A DNA stretch of 38,336 nt from Scybalousia_A sp964542225 (lineage in GTDB: Bacteria; Bacteroidota; Bacteroidia; Bacteroidales; P3), in contig CAZITO010000009.1 in assembly GCA_964542225.1 (NCBI GenBank), positions 1-38,336 on the forward strand, written 5' to 3'. The stretch's first letter is position 1, and every line of letters starts with the position of its first letter. Below are positions 1-7,687 of the stretch, piece after piece. The notes under the pieces were generated by a model. It had not been told where the DNA came from. It worked only from the letters and a program-made list of their open reading frames with translations, and did no database searches. The position numbers and the translations under genes are program-made.

Positions 1-53
1 TAAAAATACTCACCAAAACAGCTCAAACCACAAAAAAAATTATTAAAAAATAA
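1..53 (+). CDS. 3' end of a T9SS sorting-domain protein (partial, cut by window edge)
   Basis: Only the last 16 whole codons and the TAA stop are present. They encode KILTKTAQTTKKIIKK, the basic end of a type IX secretion C-terminal sorting domain. The 53 bp are identical to the last 53 bp of the complete gene that follows (1100-1152), so the two genes are neighbouring paralogues or share a recently converted 3' end. In this family the domain directs an outer-membrane-translocated protein through the T9SS and is removed or processed at the surface. Nothing can be said about the passenger domain, which lies outside the window. Confidence 0.7.
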   Translation, partial: KILTKTAQTTKKIIKK

Positions 54-69
54 TATTCTCTTGTGTGTT
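1..69 (+). repeat. Direct repeat, copy 1 (T9SS gene 3' end)
   Basis: Positions 1-53 equal 1100-1152 exactly. After the stop codon the copies continue with TATTCTCTTGTG, at 54-65 here and 1156-1167 in copy 2. The only differences up to there are a 3-nt TAA insertion in copy 2. The repeat probably extends to the left of the window. Confidence 0.9.
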
Positions 70-95
70 AGCAAAGGTTAAGATAAAATATTTTA

Positions 96-103
96 TAATT
101 TTG
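96..103 (+). promoter_or_regulatory. Candidate -7 box for the T9SS protein gene
   Basis: TAATTTTG matches the Bacteroidota -7 consensus TANNTTTG and lies 38 nt before the start codon at 142. A clear TTTG box about 19 nt upstream is not seen, so this is only a half-supported promoter. Confidence 0.4.
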
Positions 104-141
104 TATCGGAGATAAAAACGTTAATTAAATCTTATAAGATT

Positions 142-1152
142 ATGAAAAAGATTATTATTATTTTTAGTTTATTGATGTCTGCATTTTGGACAATTGCTCA
201 GTATCCGCTGATAGATTATAGTCAATATTTGGAAAATTATGATGCAGATACAACAAATTTGCTTAGACCTGAAGTGTTTAATTTGCCTTGTGCCACAAAT
301 TACAATTTAAGAGGAGGCTCTGCTTTTGTTGCATCTTCCGAGAGTGATGCTTATTATATTTATGCAATTGCACAGCCTTATCATACAGACACAACTATTA
401 ATTTAGATGGTATAGTTATCTATAATGCTTATTTACATTATGCAGATTCGTCCTACGCAAATGGAAATTATACTTGCGACCCTGCAACTTTGTACTGTGA
501 AATTTTAGACAATAAAATGAATGTATTGTATCATATAAGATACGATACAATAAATCAAAATTCACCACATAGTATTGTAAAACATTTTCAAGCAACAACA
601 TTTTTTGCTTTAAATTTTGATAGATTGATAAGTGTAAACGGAGACTTTTTTGTAGTTATGTCGTATGGTAAAGATTACATTAGAACTGATTTTCGAGGGT
701 TAATGGCTGTACATGGCGGAATATTTTCAGATTCGGATTGCGATACGAGTATATATGACTATCCTTTGCCTTTATATCAATATGAGAACGATACCACTTG
801 GTATGAGACAGGTACTCATACAAATACAATGAGAATGGCATACTTGACAGTTTATCCTCGTATCAATTATACAGGACAAGTAAATCATCCAAATTCAGAA
901 TTAAGCCCTGTGGATATTTCCTCGCGAACCAATGTTTTTCCGAATCCTGCTACTGAGGAGGTGAATATTAATTGCGGTTATAAGATGAAAAGCATAGAAT
1001 TATATGATGAGCAGGGCAAACTCTTATATACAAAACAAAATATCAACGCTTATAATCATAAAATATCTCTAAACGACTATCCGCAAGGCACTTACCTTAT
1101 AAAAATACTCACCAAAACAGCTCAAACCACAAAAAAAATTATTAAAAAATAA
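142..1152 (+). CDS. T9SS type A sorting domain-containing exported protein of unknown function
   Basis: A 336-residue protein with a Sec signal peptide (residues 1 to about 20: lysines, then a hydrophobic stretch ending FWTIAQ). A type IX secretion C-terminal sorting domain covers about residues 264-336, beginning NVFPNPATEEV and containing LYDEQGKLL, YPQGTYLIKI and a lysine-rich end. This architecture implies Sec export followed by T9SS transport to the surface or medium. The middle (about 21-260) is rich in Tyr, Asp, Asn and Thr. I do not recognise a catalytic domain in it; an adhesive or carbohydrate-binding role is possible but unsupported. The ATG at 142 is chosen because it starts the signal peptide. 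The 3' end duplicates that of the preceding gene. Confidence 0.85.
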   Translation: MKKIIIIFSLLMSAFWTIAQYPLIDYSQYLENYDADTTNLLRPEVFNLPCATNYNLRGGSAFVASSESDAYYIYAIAQPYHTDTTINLDGIVIYNAYLHYADSSYANGNYTCDPATLYCEILDNKMNVLYHIRYDTINQNSPHSIVKHFQATTFFALNFDRLISVNGDFFVVMSYGKDYIRTDFRGLMAVHGGIFSDSDCDTSIYDYPLPLYQYENDTTWYETGTHTNTMRMAYLTVYPRINYTGQVNHPNSELSPVDISSRTNVFPNPATEEVNINCGYKMKSIELYDEQGKLLYTKQNINAYNHKISLNDYPQGTYLIKILTKTAQTTKKIIKK

Positions 1153-1171
1153 TAATATTCTCTTGTGAGTT
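1100..1171 (+). repeat. Direct repeat, copy 2 (T9SS gene 3' end)
   Basis: Second copy of the 3'-end repeat at 1-69: 53 bp identical inside the coding sequence, then a 3-nt TAA insertion (1153-1155), then 12 identical bp before the copies diverge. Identity extending through the stop into non-coding sequence argues for DNA duplication or gene conversion rather than selection on the sorting domain alone. Confidence 0.9.
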
Positions 1172-1173
1172 GT

Positions 1174-1224
1174 ATAGGTTGCAGCACAATCAGTCTATAT
1201 ATTAATTCATTACAACCTATTTTT
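1174..1224 (+). terminator. Candidate terminator after the T9SS gene
   Basis: ATAGGTTG at 1174-1181 pairs perfectly with CAACCTAT at 1213-1220, followed by a run of T to 1224. The 31-nt loop is long for a rho-independent terminator, so the call is tentative. Its position between the T9SS gene and the ribosomal promoter fits. Confidence 0.4.
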
Positions 1225-1259
1225 AATTTACATTGGAAAGCAAAAAAATAAAAAAATAT

Positions 1260-1290
1260 TTTGTCAGTATTTTAAATTGTTGTACCTTTG
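1260..1290 (+). promoter_or_regulatory. Promoter of the ribosomal protein super-operon
   Basis: TTTG at 1260-1263 and TACCTTTG at 1283-1290 match the Bacteroidota -33 and -7 boxes with a 19-nt spacer, the consensus distance. Transcription would begin about 1296-1300, giving a leader of roughly 230 nt before rpsL. No equally good promoter is seen downstream before rplQ, so this one probably drives much of the cluster, although internal promoters cannot be excluded. Confidence 0.8.
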
Positions 1291-1295
1291 CAAAT

Positions 1296-1528
1296 TGAAA
1301 ACTTTAGGCGTCCTCTTAAAAAGAGTACATAAAATAATAAGGGTATCGTATTATTTTGGGTTGCGTGCTTATTGAGGATTTATCATTAAAGGATTGTTGG
1401 CTGCTTTTCTTTGGTGACGCAGAAGTGAAGTTTTAGGGCTCTTATTTGTTTGTAACGCAGTGATGTCTGTTGTAAGAAAAAGAGTAAAAGAAGTTTAATA
1501 AAAATAAAAAAGAACATATTTATTAGAT
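1296..1528 (+). promoter_or_regulatory. Long structured 5' leader of rpsL
   Basis: The leader can form CTCTT-AAA-AAGAG (1313-1325) and a 9-bp stem AAAATAATA (1331-1339) with TATTATTTT (1349-1357). TCCTC at 1311-1315 could instead pair with GAGGA at 1374-1378, which excludes the first hairpin. GCGTC (1308-1312) is also complementary to GACGC (1416-1420). Such alternatives suit a protein- or ribosome-sensing leader, as known for other ribosomal operons, but no known leader motif is recognised here and function is inferred. Confidence 0.4.
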
Positions 1529-1912
1529 ATGCCAACAATTCAGCAATTAGTTCGAAAAGGACGACAAGTAGCAGAGTACAAGAGTAAATCTCCTGCATTG
1601 GATTCTTGTCCTCAACGTAGAGGTGTGTGTACGAGGGTGTATACAACCACACCTAAAAAACCTAATTCAGCAATGAGAAAGGTTGCCAGAGTGAAACTTA
1701 CTAATGGCAAGGAAGTTAATGCGTATATTCCGGGTGAAGGACATAACCTGCAAGAACACTCCATAGTAATGATTAGAGGTGGTAGGGTTAAAGACCTTCC
1801 GGGTGTTAGATACCATATAATCAGGGGCGCTTTGGATACCGCAGGTGTTGATGGTAGAAAACAAAGACGTTCAAAATATGGTGCTAAAAAACCAAAAGAC
1901 GCAAAGAAATAA
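1529..1912 (+). CDS. rpsL: Small ribosomal subunit protein uS12
   Basis: The 127-residue protein is full length for bacterial S12, which shapes the decoding centre of the 30S subunit. The conserved TTTPKKPNSAMRKV segment is present, with Lys43 and Lys88 (in GRVKDLPGVRYH) both as in streptomycin-sensitive S12; Asp89 corresponds to the aspartate that is methylthiolated in E. coli. It is the first gene of the cluster, behind a long leader, and is followed 35 nt later by rpsG, the usual str operon order. The C-terminus is very lysine-rich. Confidence 0.98.
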   Translation: MPTIQQLVRKGRQVAEYKSKSPALDSCPQRRGVCTRVYTTTPKKPNSAMRKVARVKLTNGKEVNAYIPGEGHNLQEHSIVMIRGGRVKDLPGVRYHIIRGALDTAGVDGRKQRRSKYGAKKPKDAKK

Positions 1913-1947
1913 TAAAAGGTTGAATAGATTTAAGTTTTTAGATAGAG

Positions 1948-2415
1948 ATGAGGAAAACTAAACCAAAAAAGAGAGTAATACTTCCAGACCCTAAGTTCAA
2001 TGATACTTTGGTAACAAAGTTTGTAAACAATATTATGCTTAAGGGAAAGAAGAGCATAGCATATAAGATATTTTATGATGCAATAGATATAGTTGCAGAA
2101 AAAACCAAAGAAAATGGTTTGGATATTTGGAAGAAAGGTCTTTCAAATGTAACTCCTAATGTAGAGGTTAGGAGCAGACGTATAGGTGGTGCTACTTTTC
2201 AAATACCTACAGAGATTCGTCCGGATAGAAAGATGTCTATGGGAATGAAGAATCTTATAGGATATGCACGCAAACGTTCTGAGAAAACCATGGCTTTAAG
2301 ATTGGCCTCTGAGATTATCGCCGCTTCCAAAGAAGAAGGTGCAGCATTTAAGCGCAAAGAAGATATTCACAGAATGGCAGAAGCAAATAAAGCATTTTCA
2401 CATTTTAGAATGTAA
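1948..2415 (+). CDS. rpsG: Small ribosomal subunit protein uS7
   Basis: A 155-residue S7, the primary binder of the 3' major domain of 16S rRNA that nucleates 30S head assembly. The conserved beta-hairpin segment VEVRSRRIGGATFQIPTEI and the C-terminal NKAFSHFRM are present. In E. coli S7 is the translational repressor of the str operon; no equivalent site is recognised in the 35-nt rpsL-rpsG gap here. It is followed by fusA after 30 nt. Confidence 0.98.
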   Translation: MRKTKPKKRVILPDPKFNDTLVTKFVNNIMLKGKKSIAYKIFYDAIDIVAEKTKENGLDIWKKGLSNVTPNVEVRSRRIGGATFQIPTEIRPDRKMSMGMKNLIGYARKRSEKTMALRLASEIIAASKEEGAAFKRKEDIHRMAEANKAFSHFRM

Positions 2416-2445
2416 TAAAAATTTTAGGAAAGAAAAGGATTATAG

Positions 2446-4530
2446 ATGGCAGATTTACGCAACATACGCAACATAGGCATAATGGCCCATATAGACGCAG
2501 GTAAGACTACTACTACCGAACGTATTTTATTTTATACAGGAAAAAGTCACAAAATAGGCGAGACCCATGATGGTACTGCTACGATGGACTGGATGGCTCA
2601 AGAGCAAGAAAGAGGTATTACCATAACTTCGGCAGCGACCACTGTATTTTGGAAGTATAGAGATAAAGATTTCAAAATAAATATTATAGATACTCCGGGT
2701 CACGTTGATTTCACGGTAGAGGTGGAACGTTCTTTGCGTATCTTAGATGGAGCGATTGCTTTGTTCTGTGCTGTAGGGGGTGTGGAGCCTCAGAGCGAGA
2801 CCGTTTGGAGACAAGCAGATAAATATAATGTACCTCGTATTGCATTTGTCAATAAAATGGATAGGGCGGGTGCTGACTACTTTAATGTATTAAAAGAAAT
2901 CAGAGAGAAATTGGGTTCTAAGCCTGTTCCGGTAGAAATACCTATTGGTCAGGAGGATATGTTTAAGGGAATTATTGATTTAATAAGAAATAAGGCTCTT
3001 ATGTATGACGAAGAATCTAAGGGTGCCAAACTTTATGAGGTGCCTATGCCTGAAGATTTGAAAGAAATAGCCGCAAAATATAGAAAAGAACTTATTGAAG
3101 GGGTTGCAGAAGAGGATGATAAATTACTCGAGAAGTATATGGAGGATGAAAACTCCATAACAGAAGAAGAAATCATAAAACATGTTAGAAAAGCAACTTG
3201 CGAGCAAAGAATAGTTCCTGTTTTGTGTGGCTCTGCTTTCAAAAACAAAGGAATACAGAATCTTATAGATGCTGTTTGCGAGTTTTTACCTTCTCCTATG
3301 GATGTGCCGGAGATAGAAGGTTTTAATCCTAAAACGAATGAAAAGGTTTCTCGTCCGGTTAGTGTGAAATCGCCGTTTAGTGCTTTAGCGTTTAAGATAG
3401 CGACCGACCCTTATGTAGGAAGAATATGTTTCTTTAGGGTTTATTCGGGGGCATTGGAGTCTGGCTCATATGTATATAACTCAAGTACAGGTAAGAAAGA
3501 GAGAATTTCTCGTATCATGCAAATGCATGCTAATCACCAAAATCCTTTGGAAAGAATAGAGGCTGGTGATATAGGTGCTGCTGTTGGCTTCAAGGAAATC
3601 AAAACAGGTAATACTTTGTGTGATGAAAACAACCCTATTGTTTTGGAGTCTATGACTTTCCCTGAGCCTGTGATTTCTATTGCAATTGAGCCTAAACAAC
3701 AAGCGGATATTGATAAATTCAATACTGCTCTAATGAAACTTACAGAGGAAGACCCTACCTTACAAGTTCAGACAGATGAAGCCTCAGGTCAGACCATATT
3801 AAAAGGTATGGGAGAGTTGCACTTGGATATTATACTTGACAGAATAAAGAGAGAGTTTAATGTAGAGTGTAATGAAGGCAAACCTCAGGTGGCATACAAG
3901 GAAGCAATTACTGCTACTGTTGAACACAGAGAAGTTTATAAGAAACAAACCGGTGGTAGAGGAAAATTTGCAGATATTATATTCTCTATTGGTCCTGCAG
4001 ACGAGGGCGTTAAGGGATTGCAGTTTGTAAATGAAGTTAAAGGTGGTAATATTCCTAAGGAGTATATACCATCAATAGAAAAGGGCTTTAAGGATGCTAT
4101 GAATAATGGTGTTCTCGCTGGTTTCCCTATGGAGAGTATGAAAGTTGTGGTTAAGGATGGTTCTTATCACCCTGTAGACTCAGATGCTCTTTCTTTTGAA
4201 ATCTGCGCTCGTTTGGCCTTTAAAGTTGCTGCAAAAAAAGCAATGCCTATATTGATGGAGCCGATAATGTCGGTTGAGGTTAATACTCCGGATGCATACC
4301 TTGGTGATGTAACAGGAGACCTTAATAGAAGAAGGGCTATTTTGGAAAATATTACTGCAAAGGTTGGTGTGCAATCGGTTAAAGCAAAAGTTCCTTTGAG
4401 TCAGATGTTTGGTTATGTAACAGCATTGCGTACCATAACATCAGGAAGAGCAAATTCCACAATGGAATTTTCTCATTATGCTCAAGCACCTAAAGATGTT
4501 ACGGAAGAAGTTTTGAAAGAAAATAATTAA
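2446..4530 (+). CDS. fusA: Elongation factor G
   Basis: A 694-residue translational GTPase that drives translocation of tRNA and mRNA on the ribosome. G1 is AHIDAGKTT (residues 14-22), switch I RGITIT, G3 DTPGH (82-86, with His86 as the catalytic histidine equivalent), G4 NKMD (136-139) and the G5-like GSAFKN. Domains II-V follow in normal order, including KQTGGRGKFAD and the C-terminal LRTITSGRANSTMEF. It sits between rpsG and rpsJ; tuf, which follows fusA in many bacteria, is absent, as is usual in Bacteroidota. A second EF-G-like gene elsewhere in the genome is possible. Confidence 0.98.
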   Translation: MADLRNIRNIGIMAHIDAGKTTTTERILFYTGKSHKIGETHDGTATMDWMAQEQERGITITSAATTVFWKYRDKDFKINIIDTPGHVDFTVEVERSLRILDGAIALFCAVGGVEPQSETVWRQADKYNVPRIAFVNKMDRAGADYFNVLKEIREKLGSKPVPVEIPIGQEDMFKGIIDLIRNKALMYDEESKGAKLYEVPMPEDLKEIAAKYRKELIEGVAEEDDKLLEKYMEDENSITEEEIIKHVRKATCEQRIVPVLCGSAFKNKGIQNLIDAVCEFLPSPMDVPEIEGFNPKTNEKVSRPVSVKSPFSALAFKIATDPYVGRICFFRVYSGALESGSYVYNSSTGKKERISRIMQMHANHQNPLERIEAGDIGAAVGFKEIKTGNTLCDENNPIVLESMTFPEPVISIAIEPKQQADIDKFNTALMKLTEEDPTLQVQTDEASGQTILKGMGELHLDIILDRIKREFNVECNEGKPQVAYKEAITATVEHREVYKKQTGGRGKFADIIFSIGPADEGVKGLQFVNEVKGGNIPKEYIPSIEKGFKDAMNNGVLAGFPMESMKVVVKDGSYHPVDSDALSFEICARLAFKVAAKKAMPILMEPIMSVEVNTPDAYLGDVTGDLNRRRAILENITAKVGVQSVKAKVPLSQMFGYVTALRTITSGRANSTMEFSHYAQAPKDVTEEVLKENN

Positions 4531-4549
4531 CAATATAAAACTTACAATT

Positions 4550-4864
4550 GTGAGCCAAGAGAAACAAAAAATTAGAATCAAATTGAAGTCTTACGACCAT
4601 AACTTGGTTGATAAGTCTGCTGAGAAAATCGTTAAGACTGTAAAGATGACAGGGGCACATGTACAAGGTCCTATTCCTTTGCCAACAGCAAAGAAAATCT
4701 TTACTGTCAATCGTTCTACCTTTGTTAATAAAAAATCACGTGAGCAATTTGAGTTAAATTCATACAAGCGTCTTATGGATATAAGCAGTACTTCTGCTCA
4801 AACCATAGATGCTTTGATGAAACTTGAATTACCTTCAGGTGTGGAAGTGGAAATAAAGGTTTGA
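4550..4864 (+). CDS. rpsJ: Small ribosomal subunit protein uS10
   Basis: A 104-residue S10, a 30S head protein and in other bacteria also the NusE antitermination factor. The conserved IRIKLKSYDHNLVDKSAEKIV and GPIPLPT segments are intact. The start is a GTG at 4550 (GTG-AGC-CAA-GAG); no in-frame ATG lies between it and the conserved IRIKLKSYDH core, so the GTG is required unless the protein is shorter than the family. It is 19 nt after fusA, joining the str and S10 operons. A 96-nt gap with a hairpin follows before rplC. Confidence 0.97.
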   Translation: MSQEKQKIRIKLKSYDHNLVDKSAEKIVKTVKMTGAHVQGPIPLPTAKKIFTVNRSTFVNKKSREQFELNSYKRLMDISSTSAQTIDALMKLELPSGVEVEIKV

Positions 4865-4901
4865 TAAACGAATACTTTAACGATAGAAATTTAGTGAATA
4901 G

Positions 4902-4933
4902 TCCAGCCGCTAAATAAGGGAAATTATGCTGGA
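4902..4933 (+). other. Hairpin in the rpsJ-rplC spacer
   Basis: TCCAGC (4902-4907) pairs with GCTGGA (4928-4933) around a 20-nt loop. The 96-nt spacer is the largest gap inside the S10 part of the cluster. There is no T-run, so it is not a terminator; a regulatory or processing role is possible but unproven. Confidence 0.35.
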
Positions 4934-4960
4934 GATAAAAAGTAAAAAATTAAAAGAGAG

Positions 4961-5590
4961 ATGTCAGGATTAATTGGAAAGAAAATTGGAATGACTAGCA
5001 TCTTTGATGCCTCTGGCAAGCAACAGCCATGCACGGTGATAGAAGCTGGTCCCTGTGTAGTTACACAGGTCAAGACACTTGAAAAAGATGGTTACAGTGC
5101 CATCCAATTGGCCTTTGAAGAAAAGAAAGAGAGTAAAACAACGAAGCCAATGAGAGGTCACTTTGCTAAGGCTGAAACCACACCAAAAAAATATCTTGCA
5201 GAGTTTTCTCGTTTTGAGGAAGGTGAGAGAAAGCAGTTTGGTGAGGTGCTTACTTGCAATGTTTTTACCGAAGGAGAATTTGTGGATGTTGTCGGAGTTT
5301 CCAAAGGTAAGGGGTTTCAAGGTGTTGTAAAGCGTCATGGCTTTGGTGGTGTAGGAGATAAGACTCACGGTCAAGACGATAGATTGCGTGCTCCGGGTTC
5401 TGTTGGTGCTTCTTCTTATCCTTCAAGAGTATTCAAGGGAATGAGAATGGCAGGACAAATGGGTAACCACAGAGTAAAAGTGCAAAATCTTAGAATACTT
5501 AAGATTTTTGAAGAAAAGAATTTAATATTAGTTAAAGGGTCCGTTCCAGGTCCTAAGGGTTCAATTTTAAAACTTGAGAGATGGAGCTAA
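4961..5590 (+). CDS. rplC: Large ribosomal subunit protein uL3
   Basis: A 209-residue L3, an early 50S assembly protein whose central extension reaches the peptidyl transferase centre. The signature GKGFQGVVKRHGFGG and FKGMRMAGQMGNHRVKVQNL are present. The extension reads PGSVGASSYPSRVFKG: the glutamine that is methylated in E. coli L3 (in GQNQTPGKVFKG) is not conserved here. Its last codons overlap the start of rplD by 10 bp, suggesting translational coupling. Confidence 0.98.
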   Translation: MSGLIGKKIGMTSIFDASGKQQPCTVIEAGPCVVTQVKTLEKDGYSAIQLAFEEKKESKTTKPMRGHFAKAETTPKKYLAEFSRFEEGERKQFGEVLTCNVFTEGEFVDVVGVSKGKGFQGVVKRHGFGGVGDKTHGQDDRLRAPGSVGASSYPSRVFKGMRMAGQMGNHRVKVQNLRILKIFEEKNLILVKGSVPGPKGSILKLERWS

Positions 5591-6216
5591 AAATATATAA
5601 CATAAAAGGAGAAGATACAGGAAGAACCATAGAGGTTATGGATTCTTTGTTTCAGACTGAGCCAAACGACCATGTAATTTGGTTGAGTGTAAAACAATTT
5701 TTAGCAGACCAAAGACAAGGAACTCATAAGGCTAAAGAGCGTTCCGAAGTTTCTGGTTCTACTAGGAAATTGAAAAGGCAAAAAGGTACCGGTGGTGCCA
5801 GAGCGGGTGATATCAATAGCCCTTTGATGGTTGGTGGTGGTAGAGTTTTCGGACCAAGACCAAGAGATTATAGATTCAAACTTAACAAAAAAGTTAAATC
5901 TTTGGCAAGGCTTTCTGCTTTGTATTATAAGGCTAAGGATGAGCAAGTTAAGGTTGTAGAAGACTTTGCTTTCGAGGCACCTAAAACAAAGAAAATGATA
6001 GAGGTTTTGGATGCGTTGCAACTAAGAAATAAAAAATCTTTGTTTGTTTTATTGCCAAATAGAGAAAGTTTTGTAACTTTGTCAGCCAGAAATCTTAAGC
6101 AGGTTAAGGTAATTAGTGCAAATACACTCAATACTTATGAAATTTTGTATGCGAATGCATTGGTATTTAGTGAATCTGCGCTTAGGGAATTGAATGAGAA
6201 GCATAAAAATTCCTAA
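5581..6216 (+). CDS. rplD: Large ribosomal subunit protein uL4
   Basis: A 211-residue L4, which binds 23S rRNA domain I and lines the exit tunnel. The long internal loop RKLKRQKGTGGARAGDINSP is the tunnel-lining, macrolide-associated region and looks wild type. The ATG lies inside the rplC coding sequence (10-bp overlap). In E. coli L4 represses the S10 operon at the rpsJ leader; whether any such control exists here is unknown, though a hairpin lies upstream of rplC at 4902-4933. Confidence 0.97.
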   Translation: MELKIYNIKGEDTGRTIEVMDSLFQTEPNDHVIWLSVKQFLADQRQGTHKAKERSEVSGSTRKLKRQKGTGGARAGDINSPLMVGGGRVFGPRPRDYRFKLNKKVKSLARLSALYYKAKDEQVKVVEDFAFEAPKTKKMIEVLDALQLRNKKSLFVLLPNRESFVTLSARNLKQVKVISANTLNTYEILYANALVFSESALRELNEKHKNS

Positions 6217-6248
6217 TTAGTGTGTAAGAGATAATAAAGAGTAAGAAA

Positions 6249-6542
6249 ATGAGTATCATAGTTAAACCGCTTATTACAGAAAAGATGACAAAGATAAACG
6301 AGAAAGATGCTTCTCGTTGTGCTTTCATCGTTGATAAAAGAGCGAATAAGATAGAGATAAAGAAAGCGATAGAGAACTTGTATAGTGTTAAGGTGGATTC
6401 TGTTAACACTATGAATTATTCTGGCAAAAGAAAAGCAAGATTTACCAAGGCTGGTTATATACAAGGACGTACTAATGCTTATAAAAAGGCCATGATTACT
6501 TTGGCCAAGGGTGAAACAATAGACTTTTTTAGCAATATTTAA
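6249..6542 (+). CDS. rplW: Large ribosomal subunit protein uL23
   Basis: A 97-residue L23, which sits at the tunnel exit and docks trigger factor and SRP. It opens with the conserved IVKPLITEKMT and contains NKIEIKKAIENLYSVKVDSVNTM, then GKRKARFTKAGYIQGRTNAYKKA, matching the family along its full length. It lies between rplD (32-nt gap) and rplB (9-nt gap) in standard S10 order. Confidence 0.97.
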   Translation: MSIIVKPLITEKMTKINEKDASRCAFIVDKRANKIEIKKAIENLYSVKVDSVNTMNYSGKRKARFTKAGYIQGRTNAYKKAMITLAKGETIDFFSNI

Positions 6543-6551
6543 TATAGAGAG

Positions 6552-7376
6552 ATGGCTTTAAAGAAATTAAAACCGACAACACCGGGACAGAGACATAAAG
6601 TAGCGAGTTCTTTTGAAGAGATAACAAAGAGCAAACCTGAGAAGAGTTTGGTTTTTGGTATTCATAAGACTGGTGGTAGAAATAATCAAGGAAAAATGAC
6701 CATGAGATACATTGGAGGTGGTCATAAGAGATTATATCGTGTAATAGATTTTCGCAGAGATAAAGATAATATTCCTGCAGTAGTTAAATCCATAGAATAC
6801 GACCCAAATCGTACGGCTCGTATTGCCTTGGTTTGCTATGCTGACGGCGAAAAGCGTTACATTGTTTCTCCTAACGGGTTGAAAGTTGGTCAGACAATCA
6901 TGTCAGGTAAAGGAGTTGCCCCTGAGATAGGTAACACATTGTTGCTTGGTGAGATACCTTTTGGAACAATGATTCACAATATAGAGTTAAGACCGGGCGA
7001 AGGTGCAAAGTTGGTAAGAAGTGCGGGTGCTTATGCTCAACTTATGACGCGTGACGGAAAATATGCTATTATAAAGATGCCTTCTGGTGAGACTCGTATG
7101 ATACTTCAGGCTTGTAAGGCAACAGTTGGAGTAGTTTCCAATACAGAACATAGTTTGGAAGTTTCTGGTAAGGCGGGACGTTCTCGTTGGTTGGGAAGAA
7201 GACCAAGGGTCAGAGGTGTTGTTATGAACCCTGTTGATCACCCAATGGGTGGTGGTGAAGGACGTGCCTCTGGAGGTCATCCTCGTACTCGTAAGGGAAT
7301 TCCTGCTAAGGGTTACAAGACAAGGTCGCCTAAGAAGACTACAAGTAAGTTTATAATAGAAAGACGTAAGAAATAA
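6552..7376 (+). CDS. rplB: Large ribosomal subunit protein uL2
   Basis: A 274-residue L2, required for subunit association and peptidyl transferase activity. The hallmark C-terminal loop VDHPMGGGEGRASGGHP is intact, with His230 corresponding to the conserved catalysis-associated histidine. The N-terminal RNA-binding region shows KTGGRNNQGKMTMRYIGGGHKR. Length and order (rplW, rplB, rpsS) are typical. Confidence 0.98.
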   Translation: MALKKLKPTTPGQRHKVASSFEEITKSKPEKSLVFGIHKTGGRNNQGKMTMRYIGGGHKRLYRVIDFRRDKDNIPAVVKSIEYDPNRTARIALVCYADGEKRYIVSPNGLKVGQTIMSGKGVAPEIGNTLLLGEIPFGTMIHNIELRPGEGAKLVRSAGAYAQLMTRDGKYAIIKMPSGETRMILQACKATVGVVSNTEHSLEVSGKAGRSRWLGRRPRVRGVVMNPVDHPMGGGEGRASGGHPRTRKGIPAKGYKTRSPKKTTSKFIIERRKK

Positions 7377-7393
7377 TTAAATCAGAGAAGTAT

Positions 7394-7672
7394 ATGAGCC
7401 GTTCATTAAAAAAAGGACCTTATATTTATTATAAGTTGGAGAAGAAAGTTTTGGATGCACAAGCCAAAAACAGTAAGAATACTATTAAGACATGGTCAAG
7501 AGCTTCAATGATTTCTCCTGATTTTGTTGGCTTGACCATAGCAGTTCATAATGGAAATAAATTTATTCCTGTTTATGTAACTGAGAATATGGTAGGTCAT
7601 AAATTGGGTGAGTTTGCGCCTACGAGAATATTTAGAGGACATGCCGGTCAAAAAGATAAAGGTAAGAAATAA
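7394..7672 (+). CDS. rpsS: Small ribosomal subunit protein uS19
   Basis: A 92-residue S19, a 30S head protein that contacts 23S rRNA in an intersubunit bridge. It opens with the conserved MSRSLKKGPYI, contains TWSRASMISPDFVGLTIAVHNG and ends GEFAPTRIFRGHAGQKDKGKK. It is 17 nt after rplB and 15 nt before rplV. Confidence 0.98.
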   Translation: MSRSLKKGPYIYYKLEKKVLDAQAKNSKNTIKTWSRASMISPDFVGLTIAVHNGNKFIPVYVTENMVGHKLGEFAPTRIFRGHAGQKDKGKK

Positions 7673-7687
7673 AAGACTTTAGAGAAG

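Larger units (their letters stand above)
1153..1528 (+). other. Intergenic region of 376 bp: terminator, ribosomal promoter and leader
   Basis: This gene-free stretch holds the tail of the direct repeat, a candidate terminator (1174-1224), the strong promoter (1260-1290) and a structured leader (about 1296-1528) before rpsL. I see no tRNA-like fold and no convincing small ORF. Confidence 0.7.

Noticed and set aside
4531..4549. tuf expected after fusA
   Set aside because: There are only 19 nt between fusA and rpsJ; absence of tuf here is normal for Bacteroidota and not a deletion.
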